NCBI GenBank assembly: GCA_035256745.1
Contig: DATEXQ010000058.1
Span: forward strand, 1-7,341
DNA length: 7,341 nucleotides
Direction of reading: 5' to 3'
DNA from: DATEXQ01 sp035256745
Lineage (GTDB): Bacteria; Patescibacteriota; Microgenomatia; UBA8517
Shown: in pieces, positions 1-5,984 of the stretch
Layout of the letters: every line of letters starts with the position of its first letter
How positions within the stretch are numbered: position 1 is the stretch's first letter
Program-made: the position numbers and the translations under genes
The notes under the pieces: generated by a model
What the model was told of the DNA's origin: nothing
Databases searched by the model: none
The model's input: only the letters and a program-made list of their open reading frames with translations

Positions 1-7
1 CTCCTTT
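1..7 (-). promoter_or_regulatory. possible ribosome binding site of a minus-strand gene left of the window
   Basis: Read on the minus strand, the last bases before the left edge are AAAGGAG, a good Shine-Dalgarno match and the best in the window. It lies about 100 bases downstream of a strong minus-strand promoter, so it could serve a gene that starts just outside. The start codon is not visible, and seven bases can match by chance. Confidence 0.3.
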
Positions 8-38
8 TTGTATTTTTTAAAGGACCTGTTTAGAGACT

Positions 39-60
39 AAAAAACCTCCTTATGGGAGGT
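39..60 (-). terminator. hairpin plus T-run (intrinsic terminator or attenuator, minus strand)
   Basis: On the minus strand, ACCTCC (60-55) pairs perfectly with GGAGGT (49-44) around a 5-base loop, and a run of six T (44-39) follows at once. This is the classic layout of an intrinsic terminator. On the plus strand the same stem can be enclosed by AGAGA (32-36) pairing with TCTCT (63-67), followed by more T (to 72), so it could also stop plus-strand transcription from a gene to the left. No minus-strand gene lies between the promoter at 111-141 and this hairpin, which is why a leader attenuator or small RNA is proposed. Confidence 0.6.
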
Positions 61-104
61 AATCTCTTTTTTCCAATTTTTACAATCTCCCAATTGATAG
101 GAGT
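39..104 (-). ncRNA. candidate ~66-nt small RNA or attenuated mRNA leader
   Basis: A consensus-quality minus-strand promoter predicts a start near position 104, and the hairpin with T-run ends near 39, giving a transcript of about 66 nt with no evident ORF. It contains four short blocks: CUCC (103-100), GGGAG (91-87), CUCCC (58-54) and GGAGG (49-45). The first two can pair with each other and the last two form the terminator. The second can instead pair with the third, which would break the terminator. That is the arrangement of a transcription attenuator. Whether it acts as a leader for an outside gene or as a free RNA cannot be told from this window. The match to any known riboswitch or leader family is untested. 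Confidence 0.4.
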
Positions 105-110
105 AGCGCT

Positions 111-141
111 ATTATATCAGAAGTACGGATATTCTTGTCAA
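111..141 (-). promoter_or_regulatory. strong minus-strand promoter with extended -10
   Basis: On the minus strand a perfect TTGACA (141-136) and a perfect TATAAT (116-111) are separated by 19 bases. TGA directly before TATAAT makes an extended -10 element (TGnTATAAT), which can compensate for the slightly long spacer. The expected start is near position 104. The promoter faces away from aspS and drives the hairpin-containing leader. Confidence 0.65.
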
Positions 142-163
142 CTTAGCAATAACCAATTACAAT
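135..163 (+). promoter_or_regulatory. aspS promoter, close to the start codon
   Basis: TTGTCA (135-140, 5 of 6 consensus bases), a 17-base spacer and TACAAT (158-163, 5 of 6) form a good sigma-70-type promoter. Transcription would begin around 168-171, at the aspS start codons (ATG at 168 and 174), so the mRNA would have essentially no leader. Its -35 box is the same TTGTCAA heptamer that forms the -35 of the divergent promoter. Confidence 0.65.
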
Positions 164-167
164 ACGA

Positions 168-1577
168 ATGAATATGACTGGAAAAAATAGCAGAACATTA
201 GTGCTTGAGTGCATTGATAAAATCGGAGAAAATGTAAAACTATTAGGCTGGGTCGATACCATAAGAGACCATGGGAAAATTATTTTTATAGATCTTCGAG
301 ATAGAACAGGAATTATTCAGTGTGTTGGAGAAAACTTACCAAAAATAACTTCAGAAAGCGTAGTGGAAATTACAGGAAAGGTAAACAAAAGACCAGATAA
401 TTTAATTAATCGAAATATTGAAACAGGAGAGATAGAAATTAAAATCGATAGTTTTAAGGTAATATCACTTTCAGATGAAATTCCCATACCACTTGATAAC
501 GACGGATTAGACATTGAGGAATCCACAAGACTTAAATACCGATATCTTGATTTAAGAAGAAAAAGAATGAGTCAAAATATTAGGATTCGTTCAGAAGTAG
601 TTTCATTTATTAGAAGTTGGCTGATCGATAAAGATTTTGTCGAGATAGAAACTCCTATTTTGACCAAAACAACTCCCGAAGGAGCAAGAGATTTTATAGT
701 TCCTTCCCGACTTCAACCTGGAAAATTTTATGCTCTTCCCCAATCACCGCAACAATATAAACAGCTTTTAATGGTAGCCGGGTTTGAGAGATATTTTCAA
801 ATAGCGAGATGTTTTAGGGATGAAGACCCACGAGCAGATAGGGCATATGGAGAATTTACCCAGCTTGACTTGGAAATGTCGTTTGTAGAACAGGAAGATA
901 TAATTAATCTTGCGGAAGATTTATATACCCAACTCGTATTAAAAATTTTTCCCAATAAAAAAATTACACAGTCTCCCTGGCCGAGGATTTCCCACGAGGA
1001 AGCTCTCAAAAAGTACGGCAGCGATAAACCTGATTTGAGAAAAAATAAAAAAGACGTTAATGAATTGGCATTTGCCTGGATTTTAGATTTCCCATTATTT
1101 ACCAAACAAACGAAGGAGGATTACTTTCATGGATCAGGAGTGGCGAAATTTGCTCCATCTCATCATATGTTTACAGCACCAAATCCCAAAGATATTCCAC
1201 TTTTAGATAAAGATCCTTTAAAAGTCAGAGGTTTACAACATGACATGGTTTTAAACGGTTTTGAGGTAGGAGGTGGAAGTGTAAGAATTCACCAACCAGA
1301 AATTCAGGAGAAGGTGTTTGATTTGATTGGTTTTAATAAAGAACAAAAATTGGAATTTGAGCATATGTTAACGGCATTTAAATATGGTGTTCCACCACAC
1401 GGAGGAATTGCACCGGGAATTGATAGGTTTTTGATGGTTGTTTTGGGAGAACCGTCTTTAAGGGAAGTAATGGCTTTTCCGATGACTGCAGGTGGAACAA
1501 CAGCTGTTATGGATGCTCCAAGTAAGGCAACCAAAAATCAATTGGAAGAAGTCGGTATAAGCGTAAGGAAAAGATAA
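168..1577 (+). CDS. aspS: aspartate--tRNA ligase (AspRS), bacterial type lacking the GAD insertion domain
   Basis: This class II aminoacyl-tRNA synthetase charges tRNA-Asp with aspartate in the cytoplasm. An N-terminal OB-fold anticodon-binding domain (about residues 1-110) is followed by the class II core: the TPEGARDFIVPSR block (169-181), the motif 2 loop starting FRDEDPRADR (216-225), and motif 3 with GIDR (417-420) near the end. The protein is 469 aa, whereas bacterial AspRS is usually about 580-600. The missing piece is the GAD insertion: YGSDKPDLR (283-291) is joined by about nine residues to AFAWILDFPLF (301-311). The motif 2 loop has AYG where E. coli has QP. His35 sits at a position linked to non-discriminating enzymes. 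The start at 168 is chosen because its promoter ends four bases upstream; ATG at 174 is an equally possible start. There is no Shine-Dalgarno. Tandem TAA stops end the gene. Confidence 0.96.
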   Translation: MNMTGKNSRTLVLECIDKIGENVKLLGWVDTIRDHGKIIFIDLRDRTGIIQCVGENLPKITSESVVEITGKVNKRPDNLINRNIETGEIEIKIDSFKVISLSDEIPIPLDNDGLDIEESTRLKYRYLDLRRKRMSQNIRIRSEVVSFIRSWLIDKDFVEIETPILTKTTPEGARDFIVPSRLQPGKFYALPQSPQQYKQLLMVAGFERYFQIARCFRDEDPRADRAYGEFTQLDLEMSFVEQEDIINLAEDLYTQLVLKIFPNKKITQSPWPRISHEEALKKYGSDKPDLRKNKKDVNELAFAWILDFPLFTKQTKEDYFHGSGVAKFAPSHHMFTAPNPKDIPLLDKDPLKVRGLQHDMVLNGFEVGGGSVRIHQPEIQEKVFDLIGFNKEQKLEFEHMLTAFKYGVPPHGGIAPGIDRFLMVVLGEPSLREVMAFPMTAGGTTAVMDAPSKATKNQLEEVGISVRKR

Positions 1578-1590
1578 TAATCTTGTTTTT

Positions 1591-2535
1591 ATGAAAGTCC
1601 CCAAAATCAGTAAATCATATTTTTTATATTTTCTTATGCTTTCTTTTGTCTTTATAGCAACTACTGCTTTGTCGTTGTCAAAAATAGAAAAGATTAAACC
1701 AGAGGAGAAATTAGTTTCAGATAAGATTGAAACCAAGAATTTTATACCCAACCCTATTTTGAAAGAAAATACCAATACTTTTCCGATTGTTTCAGCCCAA
1801 GCTGCTTTGGCTATAGATTTATCATCTATGACCCCTCTTTATGAGAAAAATCCCGACTTAACTCTTCTGCCGGCATCAACAACAAAAATAGTTACCGCCT
1901 TGGTTGCTATGGATTACTTTCAGGATAATAATATTTTAAAAGTTGATGGATTTAAAACAGATGGCCAGAAAGTTGGGCTTGTAGAGGGAGAAGAGATAAC
2001 AGCTGGAAATTTGTTAGATGCGTTGCTTATTTTTAGTGCCAATGATGCAGCCGAAACATTAGCTCAAAATTATCCTGGGGGAGTTGAAGGTTTTGTTGTT
2101 GCGATGAATGAAAAAGTGAAGGAATATAATTTAACAAATACGTATTTTGACAACCCCGTTGGATTTGACGGGAATAATCATTATTCTACCGCGAGGGATT
2201 TGATAAGAATTGCTATGATTGCGATGAGAAATCCCCACTTTGCCCAAAGAGTTAATCAGAAAGAAAAAATTATTACAAGTGTTGATGGAAAAATCATACA
2301 TAAAATTGTAAGCACCAATAAGCTTTTAGGAACAGTAGAAGGGGTTTCGGGGGTTAAAACCGGATGGACCGAAAATGCCAGGGAAAATCTAGTTACTTAT
2401 ATAGAAAGAGGAGATAAAAAGGTTATGATTGCCCTATTAGGAAGTCAGGATAGGTTTGGTGAAACAAAAGAAATTATTAACTGGATATTTTCGAACTACG
2501 AGTGGAAAGAAGTGAAATTTACCTACTCTCCATAG
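1591..2535 (+). CDS. D-alanyl-D-alanine carboxypeptidase, peptidase S11 family (DacA-like)
   Basis: This is a penicillin-binding-type serine peptidase expected to remove the terminal D-alanine from peptidoglycan pentapeptides outside the membrane. All three active-site motifs are present in order and spacing: SxxK as STTK (96-99, catalytic Ser96 and Lys99), SxN as SAN (149-151) and KTG (256-258). A hydrophobic stretch at about residues 10-28, after a basic start, acts as a signal or membrane anchor. At 314 aa it stops soon after the catalytic domain, so the C-terminal PBP5-type beta domain and amphipathic anchor helix are missing and the protein is probably held by its N-terminus. It starts 13 bases after the aspS stop behind a T-rich spacer with no Shine-Dalgarno, so it is probably co-transcribed with aspS. 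Its last 13 bases overlap the end of the opposing gene. The family is clear; the exact dac/pbp symbol is not. Confidence 0.93.
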   Translation: MKVPKISKSYFLYFLMLSFVFIATTALSLSKIEKIKPEEKLVSDKIETKNFIPNPILKENTNTFPIVSAQAALAIDLSSMTPLYEKNPDLTLLPASTTKIVTALVAMDYFQDNNILKVDGFKTDGQKVGLVEGEEITAGNLLDALLIFSANDAAETLAQNYPGGVEGFVVAMNEKVKEYNLTNTYFDNPVGFDGNNHYSTARDLIRIAMIAMRNPHFAQRVNQKEKIITSVDGKIIHKIVSTNKLLGTVEGVSGVKTGWTENARENLVTYIERGDKKVMIALLGSQDRFGETKEIINWIFSNYEWKEVKFTYSP

Positions 2536-3572
2536 TATTCGGAAGTAACTGCAGGGATATAAGCGACAAACCCACCGTCTCCTTCAAAAACAACAATTGG
2601 CTGATAAAAATCTGTATATGCTGGAGGATCAAAATAGGCAAGATAAACCCTTCTTATGGTAATCTTATTGTTATTCTCATTTGTTCCCACATTGGCGATA
2701 TATGCTTTGTTTTCCTGTAGTTCTTGCCATGCTTGTTGGCTGGTTTTAATGGGATAGGTTGAGTTATTGCTTTCTTCGACAGGAAAATGATGAAATTCCC
2801 CCGCCACTATTTGTTTTTCCTTTTGATTTGAGCCGCTTACTATAAACCATACATTTGCTTGATCCGGATTGGCGGTTAAGCTGGGAATATCCTCGAAACT
2901 TTTTCTGAAAAATTTAACTTTGATTAAATTGGCATCCGAAAGAGAAATTGTTCCAACCAACTGTTGATTTTCGACTTTTAGAAACTCTGATTTAAGCGGA
3001 CCTGACAAATCTTCCGGCAATAATCCTCCTGATGATAGAAACGATTTGACTAGAGAATCTGCGATTTCAGCTACAGGGGGCTTTTTCTCGATAGGAGAAG
3101 GATCGGAAGATAAATTGTAACTGATTGAAAAAACTCCTGTTACTATATTGATTTTCAATTCAGATGGAACCTTAGGATTTGAAAAGACATAAATAGTCTC
3201 ACTTTCGGATTTGACATTATCGGAAAATCCCAATTTTCTGGCTTTTACTTTAGCCTCATCAAGAGATCCGAAGTAGGGAGAAAGTTTGGGCATAAAATAA
3301 ACTTTTGCTTGAGTATTAAATACAGGCAATTCTCCATTCGGAGTTTCCAACGTATAAGTTAATCCTTCAGGAATTTGTTTTTCCGGGAAAGGGAGTTTGG
3401 GAAGTTTATTAAATTTGACTGTTGGAGGAGGAGGGGGTTCTGGGTAGAAATGCCTATAGATTCTAATTCCCGTAAGAATGGTGCTTCTTGCAACTATGAA
3501 AAGAATTATTCCAAAAATTCCATAACGAATAATTTTTCTGGCGATAATGGATATTCTGGTCAGGGAAGTCAT
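2523..3572 (-). CDS. membrane-anchored extracytoplasmic protein of unknown function
   Basis: I do not recognise a named family. The 349-aa protein has a basic N-terminus, one membrane helix (about residues 16-35), a proline-rich linker with five consecutive prolines (46-50), and a long mixed alpha/beta soluble part expected outside the membrane. The soluble part seems to contain repeated small modules: an 'EAKVKARKLGF' helix followed by strands (106-150), and a C-terminal 'QQAWQELQENKAYIA' helix (279-293) followed by strands ending in FVAYIPAV (335-342). This helix-then-strands pattern recalls PepSY/YycI-like proteins, which often sense or modulate envelope processes; that is a fold-level impression only. 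A promoter (-10 GATAAT) ends eight bases before the ATG, so the message is near-leaderless. It converges on the carboxypeptidase gene and diverges from gltX. Confidence 0.85.
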   Translation of the reverse strand: MTSLTRISIIARKIIRYGIFGIILFIVARSTILTGIRIYRHFYPEPPPPPTVKFNKLPKLPFPEKQIPEGLTYTLETPNGELPVFNTQAKVYFMPKLSPYFGSLDEAKVKARKLGFSDNVKSESETIYVFSNPKVPSELKINIVTGVFSISYNLSSDPSPIEKKPPVAEIADSLVKSFLSSGGLLPEDLSGPLKSEFLKVENQQLVGTISLSDANLIKVKFFRKSFEDIPSLTANPDQANVWFIVSGSNQKEKQIVAGEFHHFPVEESNNSTYPIKTSQQAWQELQENKAYIANVGTNENNNKITIRRVYLAYFDPPAYTDFYQPIVVFEGDGGFVAYIPAVTSEYYGE

Positions 3573-3580
3573 ATATGATA

Positions 3581-3609
3581 ATTATCGATTATCAATAGTT
3601 AATTATCAA
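3581..3609 (-). promoter_or_regulatory. promoter of the 349-aa membrane protein gene
   Basis: On the minus strand TTGATA (3609-3604), a 17-base spacer and GATAAT (3586-3581) form a plausible sigma-70-type promoter. Only eight bases separate the -10 from the ATG (3572-3570), so transcription would start at or within two bases of the start codon. The sequence is very AT-rich, which raises the chance of accidental matches. Confidence 0.45.
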
Positions 3610-3610
3610 T
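3588..3610. repeat. short AT-rich direct repeat in the divergent spacer
   Basis: ATTATCAAT occurs at 3588-3596 and again at 3602-3610, 14 bases start to start, with related ATTATCGAT at 3581-3589. GATAATTATC (3577-3586) is a perfect palindrome. The spacing suggests decayed 7-base tandem units of the ATTATCA type. The copies overlap the -10 and -35 boxes of the minus-strand gene, so they could equally be an operator. Confidence 0.4.
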
Positions 3611-3631
3611 GATAAATAAACTAATTGATGC

Positions 3632-3637
3632 TAAAAT
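3632..3637 (+). promoter_or_regulatory. possible -10 box of gltX
   Basis: TAAAAT (5 of 6 consensus bases) lies ten bases before the preferred gltX start at 3648, so transcription would begin near 3644 and give a leader of only a few bases. No good -35 box is found 16-18 bases upstream, so the call is weak. Confidence 0.3.
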
Positions 3638-3647
3638 CAAGGTTAGA

Positions 3648-4991
3648 ATGACAAGAATAAGAACGAGATTTGCCCCAAGCCCCACAGGCAGCCTTCATAT
3701 TGGAGGTTTAAGAACTGCCCTTTATTCATATGCTTTAGCGAAAAAAAATAAAGGAGATTTTATATTAAGGATTGAAGATACGGATAAAAAAAGAGAAGTA
3801 AAAGGAGCTAAAGAAAAGATAGGAGAACTTTTAAAAACATTTGGTTTAGCTTGGGATGAATATTTTGTTCAGTCAGAGCGAGCACAAAAGGGAATTTATA
3901 AAAAAGCTGCAGAAAAATTACTCAATCAAGGAAATGCATTTTATTGCCAGTGTCTGCCCAAAAATGCCAAGGAAAAATATTCAATGGAATTAAGAGATCC
4001 CTGTCGTGACAAAGATTTAAAAAGTGGTGCAATCAAGTTAAAGGTTCCTGATAATCAAAAGATTTCTTTTAAGGATTATGTTTTGGGAAAAGAAATTGGC
4101 TGGAATACAAATGACCTAGCAGATACTACTCTTTTAAAATCGGACGGATTTCCTACCTATCATCTAGCAGTTGTAGTTGACGACAATGACATGAAGATAA
4201 CCCATGTTTTAAGAGGACATGATTGGATGCCCAGTACTCCAATTCACCTCCTAGTTTATAAATTTTTGGGATTTGAAAACCCCCAAACAGGTCATTTAAC
4301 AGATATTCTTGATCCCGAGGGTGGAAAGTTGTCGAAAAGAAAAGGAAGCACATCATGCGAGGGTTTACTTGAAGAAGGATATCTACCCCAAGCAGTTCTT
4401 AATTTTATTATGCTTTTGGGTTGGGCTCCAAAGGATAACCGGGAACTTTTTACACTGGAAGAATTTGTAGAAACATTTAACCCCAAGGGACTGCAAAAAT
4501 CCAACCCTATTTTTAATAAAGATAAACTGAATTGGTTTAACAGAGAATATGTTCGTAAACTCCCAGTCGAGGAACTAAATTCAAAATTCGAAACTCAAAA
4601 TTCGAAGTTTGCCAAGATGGATAAGAGTAAACAGTTGGAAATTACAAATCTGGTTAGGGAACGTATAGAAAAACTGGAGGATTTTAATGAGTTGACGGGT
4701 TTCTTCTTTGAAACCCCTAAGGTTTCGAAATCATTACTTGGAAAGAACTATGAAAAACACCTTTCTTCTACCTTAGATGTTTTTGTGACTATCGAGAATT
4801 GGAAAATTGATGAGATAAATACAAAACTTATGCAGGAAATTACAAAACAAGGATTTAAAACAGGAGATTTTTTCATGGATTTAAGAATAGCCATAACCGG
4901 AAGTAAGTTTACCCCGCCTATAAATGAATCAATTGTAATATTGGGTAAAGAGGAATCTCTATCAAGAATTAAAAAAACATTAAGTATATAA
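3648..4991 (+). CDS. gltX: glutamate--tRNA ligase (GluRS)
   Basis: This class I synthetase charges tRNA-Glu, and in organisms without GlnRS often also tRNA-Gln, for later amidation by GatCAB. The start at 3648 gives the standard opening MTRIRTRFAPSPTGSLHIGG; an AAGG sits five bases upstream. An in-frame ATG at 3609 would add 13 residues with no family counterpart and would overlap the opposing promoter. Numbered from 3648, the HIGH motif is HIGG (17-20) and the KMSKS motif is KLSKR (227-231), followed by helical anticodon-binding domains; 447 aa is slightly short for the family. The zinc-binding region is reduced to CQC (100-102) plus a single Cys (119) followed by Arg-Asp instead of Cys-x-His. 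A run of 7-base repeats lies inside the gene at 4580-4607. It is the first gene of a tightly spaced plus-strand run. Confidence 0.95.
   Translation: MTRIRTRFAPSPTGSLHIGGLRTALYSYALAKKNKGDFILRIEDTDKKREVKGAKEKIGELLKTFGLAWDEYFVQSERAQKGIYKKAAEKLLNQGNAFYCQCLPKNAKEKYSMELRDPCRDKDLKSGAIKLKVPDNQKISFKDYVLGKEIGWNTNDLADTTLLKSDGFPTYHLAVVVDDNDMKITHVLRGHDWMPSTPIHLLVYKFLGFENPQTGHLTDILDPEGGKLSKRKGSTSCEGLLEEGYLPQAVLNFIMLLGWAPKDNRELFTLEEFVETFNPKGLQKSNPIFNKDKLNWFNREYVRKLPVEELNSKFETQNSKFAKMDKSKQLEITNLVRERIEKLEDFNELTGFFFETPKVSKSLLGKNYEKHLSSTLDVFVTIENWKIDEINTKLMQEITKQGFKTGDFFMDLRIAITGSKFTPPINESIVILGKEESLSRIKKTLSI
4580..4607 (+). repeat. heptanucleotide repeat inside gltX (4 units of TTCRAAA type)
   Basis: Four adjacent 7-base units read TTCAAAA, TTCGAAA, CTCAAAA and TTCGAAG. 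Taken as 14-base units, the two copies match at 12 of 14 positions. In the protein this yields NSKF twice, seven residues apart. The stretch lies after the KLSKR motif in the linker to the anticodon-binding part, where an insertion would be tolerated. Confidence 0.6.
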
Positions 4992-4997
4992 ATTAAT

Positions 4998-5978
4998 ATG
5001 GGAGGAAAACTGCCAACTCAAACATACCACCAAATAGATAAAGACAGGATCGATTTCGAATTTCTAAGAAATAAACTCAAACTTAAGCATATAGAAACCG
5101 TTGAAAGTTTTAAAGAAAAACATCCCAATGTACATAAATATTTAACGGAAAAAAGTATAGACTTGGGAAAGATTCGTGAGCATTCAGCAAAAATAATAGG
5201 AGCGGGTGCTCTGACAAGCACTCTTTTAATATCACCTCCGTCTGGGGTAAAAACTTTTCCACCACCCGCCGAATTAATAGAAAAGTTAAAAGTAGCAGGA
5301 GGCACTCTTCCCTTACAGGGTTTACAACAATTTGTAGTGGATAATATGCAAAATGCTTTACCGGCAAAAACCAGGCCTTTAACTACAGGAGAAGAAAAAT
5401 ATTTGGAGCAGGTTTTTCAGCAAGCAACAGGAATTAAAGTAAAAGCAACTCTGGAAGGAGAACATTTAAATACAACATACGGACTTATAGGTGCAGAACA
5501 GCACCTTGTAAGATATCCAGGAGATACAATCAGTCAGCATGGAAAAGGCACGGTATTAAAAGAAGGTATAGCTCCCGGAAAAGGTGCGTGGGGTTATTTT
5601 GCAAATTCACGATCTAACCTTACTCCGAGCTTGGAAAATACAGAAAAATGGTATGGGGTTGTTCAGACACTATATTTACCGGATTGGAATACACGCCAGC
5701 CTTATTTGCGTGATTGGTATAAATACAGAAAAATTCTCATCGTAAATACCAATAACGGAAATGCCGTTATTGCAGCAATCGCCGATTCAGGACCGGCAGC
5801 TTGGACAGGAAAGAGTTTTGGAGGAAGCCCCGAAGTAATGGAATATCTAGGGGGATCAAAATACAAAAAAGGTCCTGTTATAGTTTTTTTTGTAGACGAT
5901 CCTGAAAATAAGATTCCCTTAGGACCGGTTGATTATAATAAAATTACCCTGCCGGAAACGGCTTATTTAAAAACATAA
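4998..5978 (+). CDS. anchored protein with probable C-terminal double-psi beta-barrel (RlpA-like) domain
   Basis: No named family is recognised with certainty. The 326-aa protein has a charged N-terminal part (1-63), a hydrophobic segment (about 65-80) that could be a membrane anchor placing the rest outside, a Pro/Thr-rich middle, and a compact C-terminal domain (about 195-310). The block ILIVNTNNGNAVIAAIADSGP (246-266) has the strand-turn-strand pattern of RlpA and related DPBB proteins, where the Asp before Gly-Pro (here Asp263) is structurally or catalytically important. It is followed by WTGKSFGGSPEVMEYLG (269-285). If right, a cell-wall role such as glycan cleavage or binding is possible, but this is inference. 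It starts six bases after the gltX stop, with no Shine-Dalgarno, and its message is probably shared with gltX. Confidence 0.85.
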   Translation: MGGKLPTQTYHQIDKDRIDFEFLRNKLKLKHIETVESFKEKHPNVHKYLTEKSIDLGKIREHSAKIIGAGALTSTLLISPPSGVKTFPPPAELIEKLKVAGGTLPLQGLQQFVVDNMQNALPAKTRPLTTGEEKYLEQVFQQATGIKVKATLEGEHLNTTYGLIGAEQHLVRYPGDTISQHGKGTVLKEGIAPGKGAWGYFANSRSNLTPSLENTEKWYGVVQTLYLPDWNTRQPYLRDWYKYRKILIVNTNNGNAVIAAIADSGPAAWTGKSFGGSPEVMEYLGGSKYKKGPVIVFFVDDPENKIPLGPVDYNKITLPETAYLKT

Positions 5979-5984
5979 ATTTGT

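Noticed and set aside
1..8. CTCCTTTT at the left edge could be the 3' end of a 16S rRNA (anti-SD).
   Set aside because: Only eight bases are visible, and no rRNA or spacer tRNA follows.
2..40. Twelve-codon open end on the plus strand stopping at TAA (38-40) just before the hairpin, a possible tail of an upstream gene.
   Set aside because: Too short to judge coding character; the minus-strand reading of the region (promoter, leader, terminator, SD) explains more.
33..167. T-box leader for aspS.
   Set aside because: No T-box consensus or specifier structure is seen, and the plus-strand promoter lies downstream of the hairpin, so it is not in the aspS transcript.
317..1775. Several minus-strand ORFs of 69-105 codons opposite aspS and the start of the carboxypeptidase gene.
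   Set aside because: They are reverse-strand shadows of well-conserved coding sequence, with low-complexity Ser/Leu-rich products and no signals of their own.
3609..3647. Longer gltX start at 3609 adding 13 residues.
   Set aside because: The extension has no counterpart in GluRS, lacks an SD, and overlaps the -35 of the opposing gene; the 3648 start has AAGG and a -10-like box.
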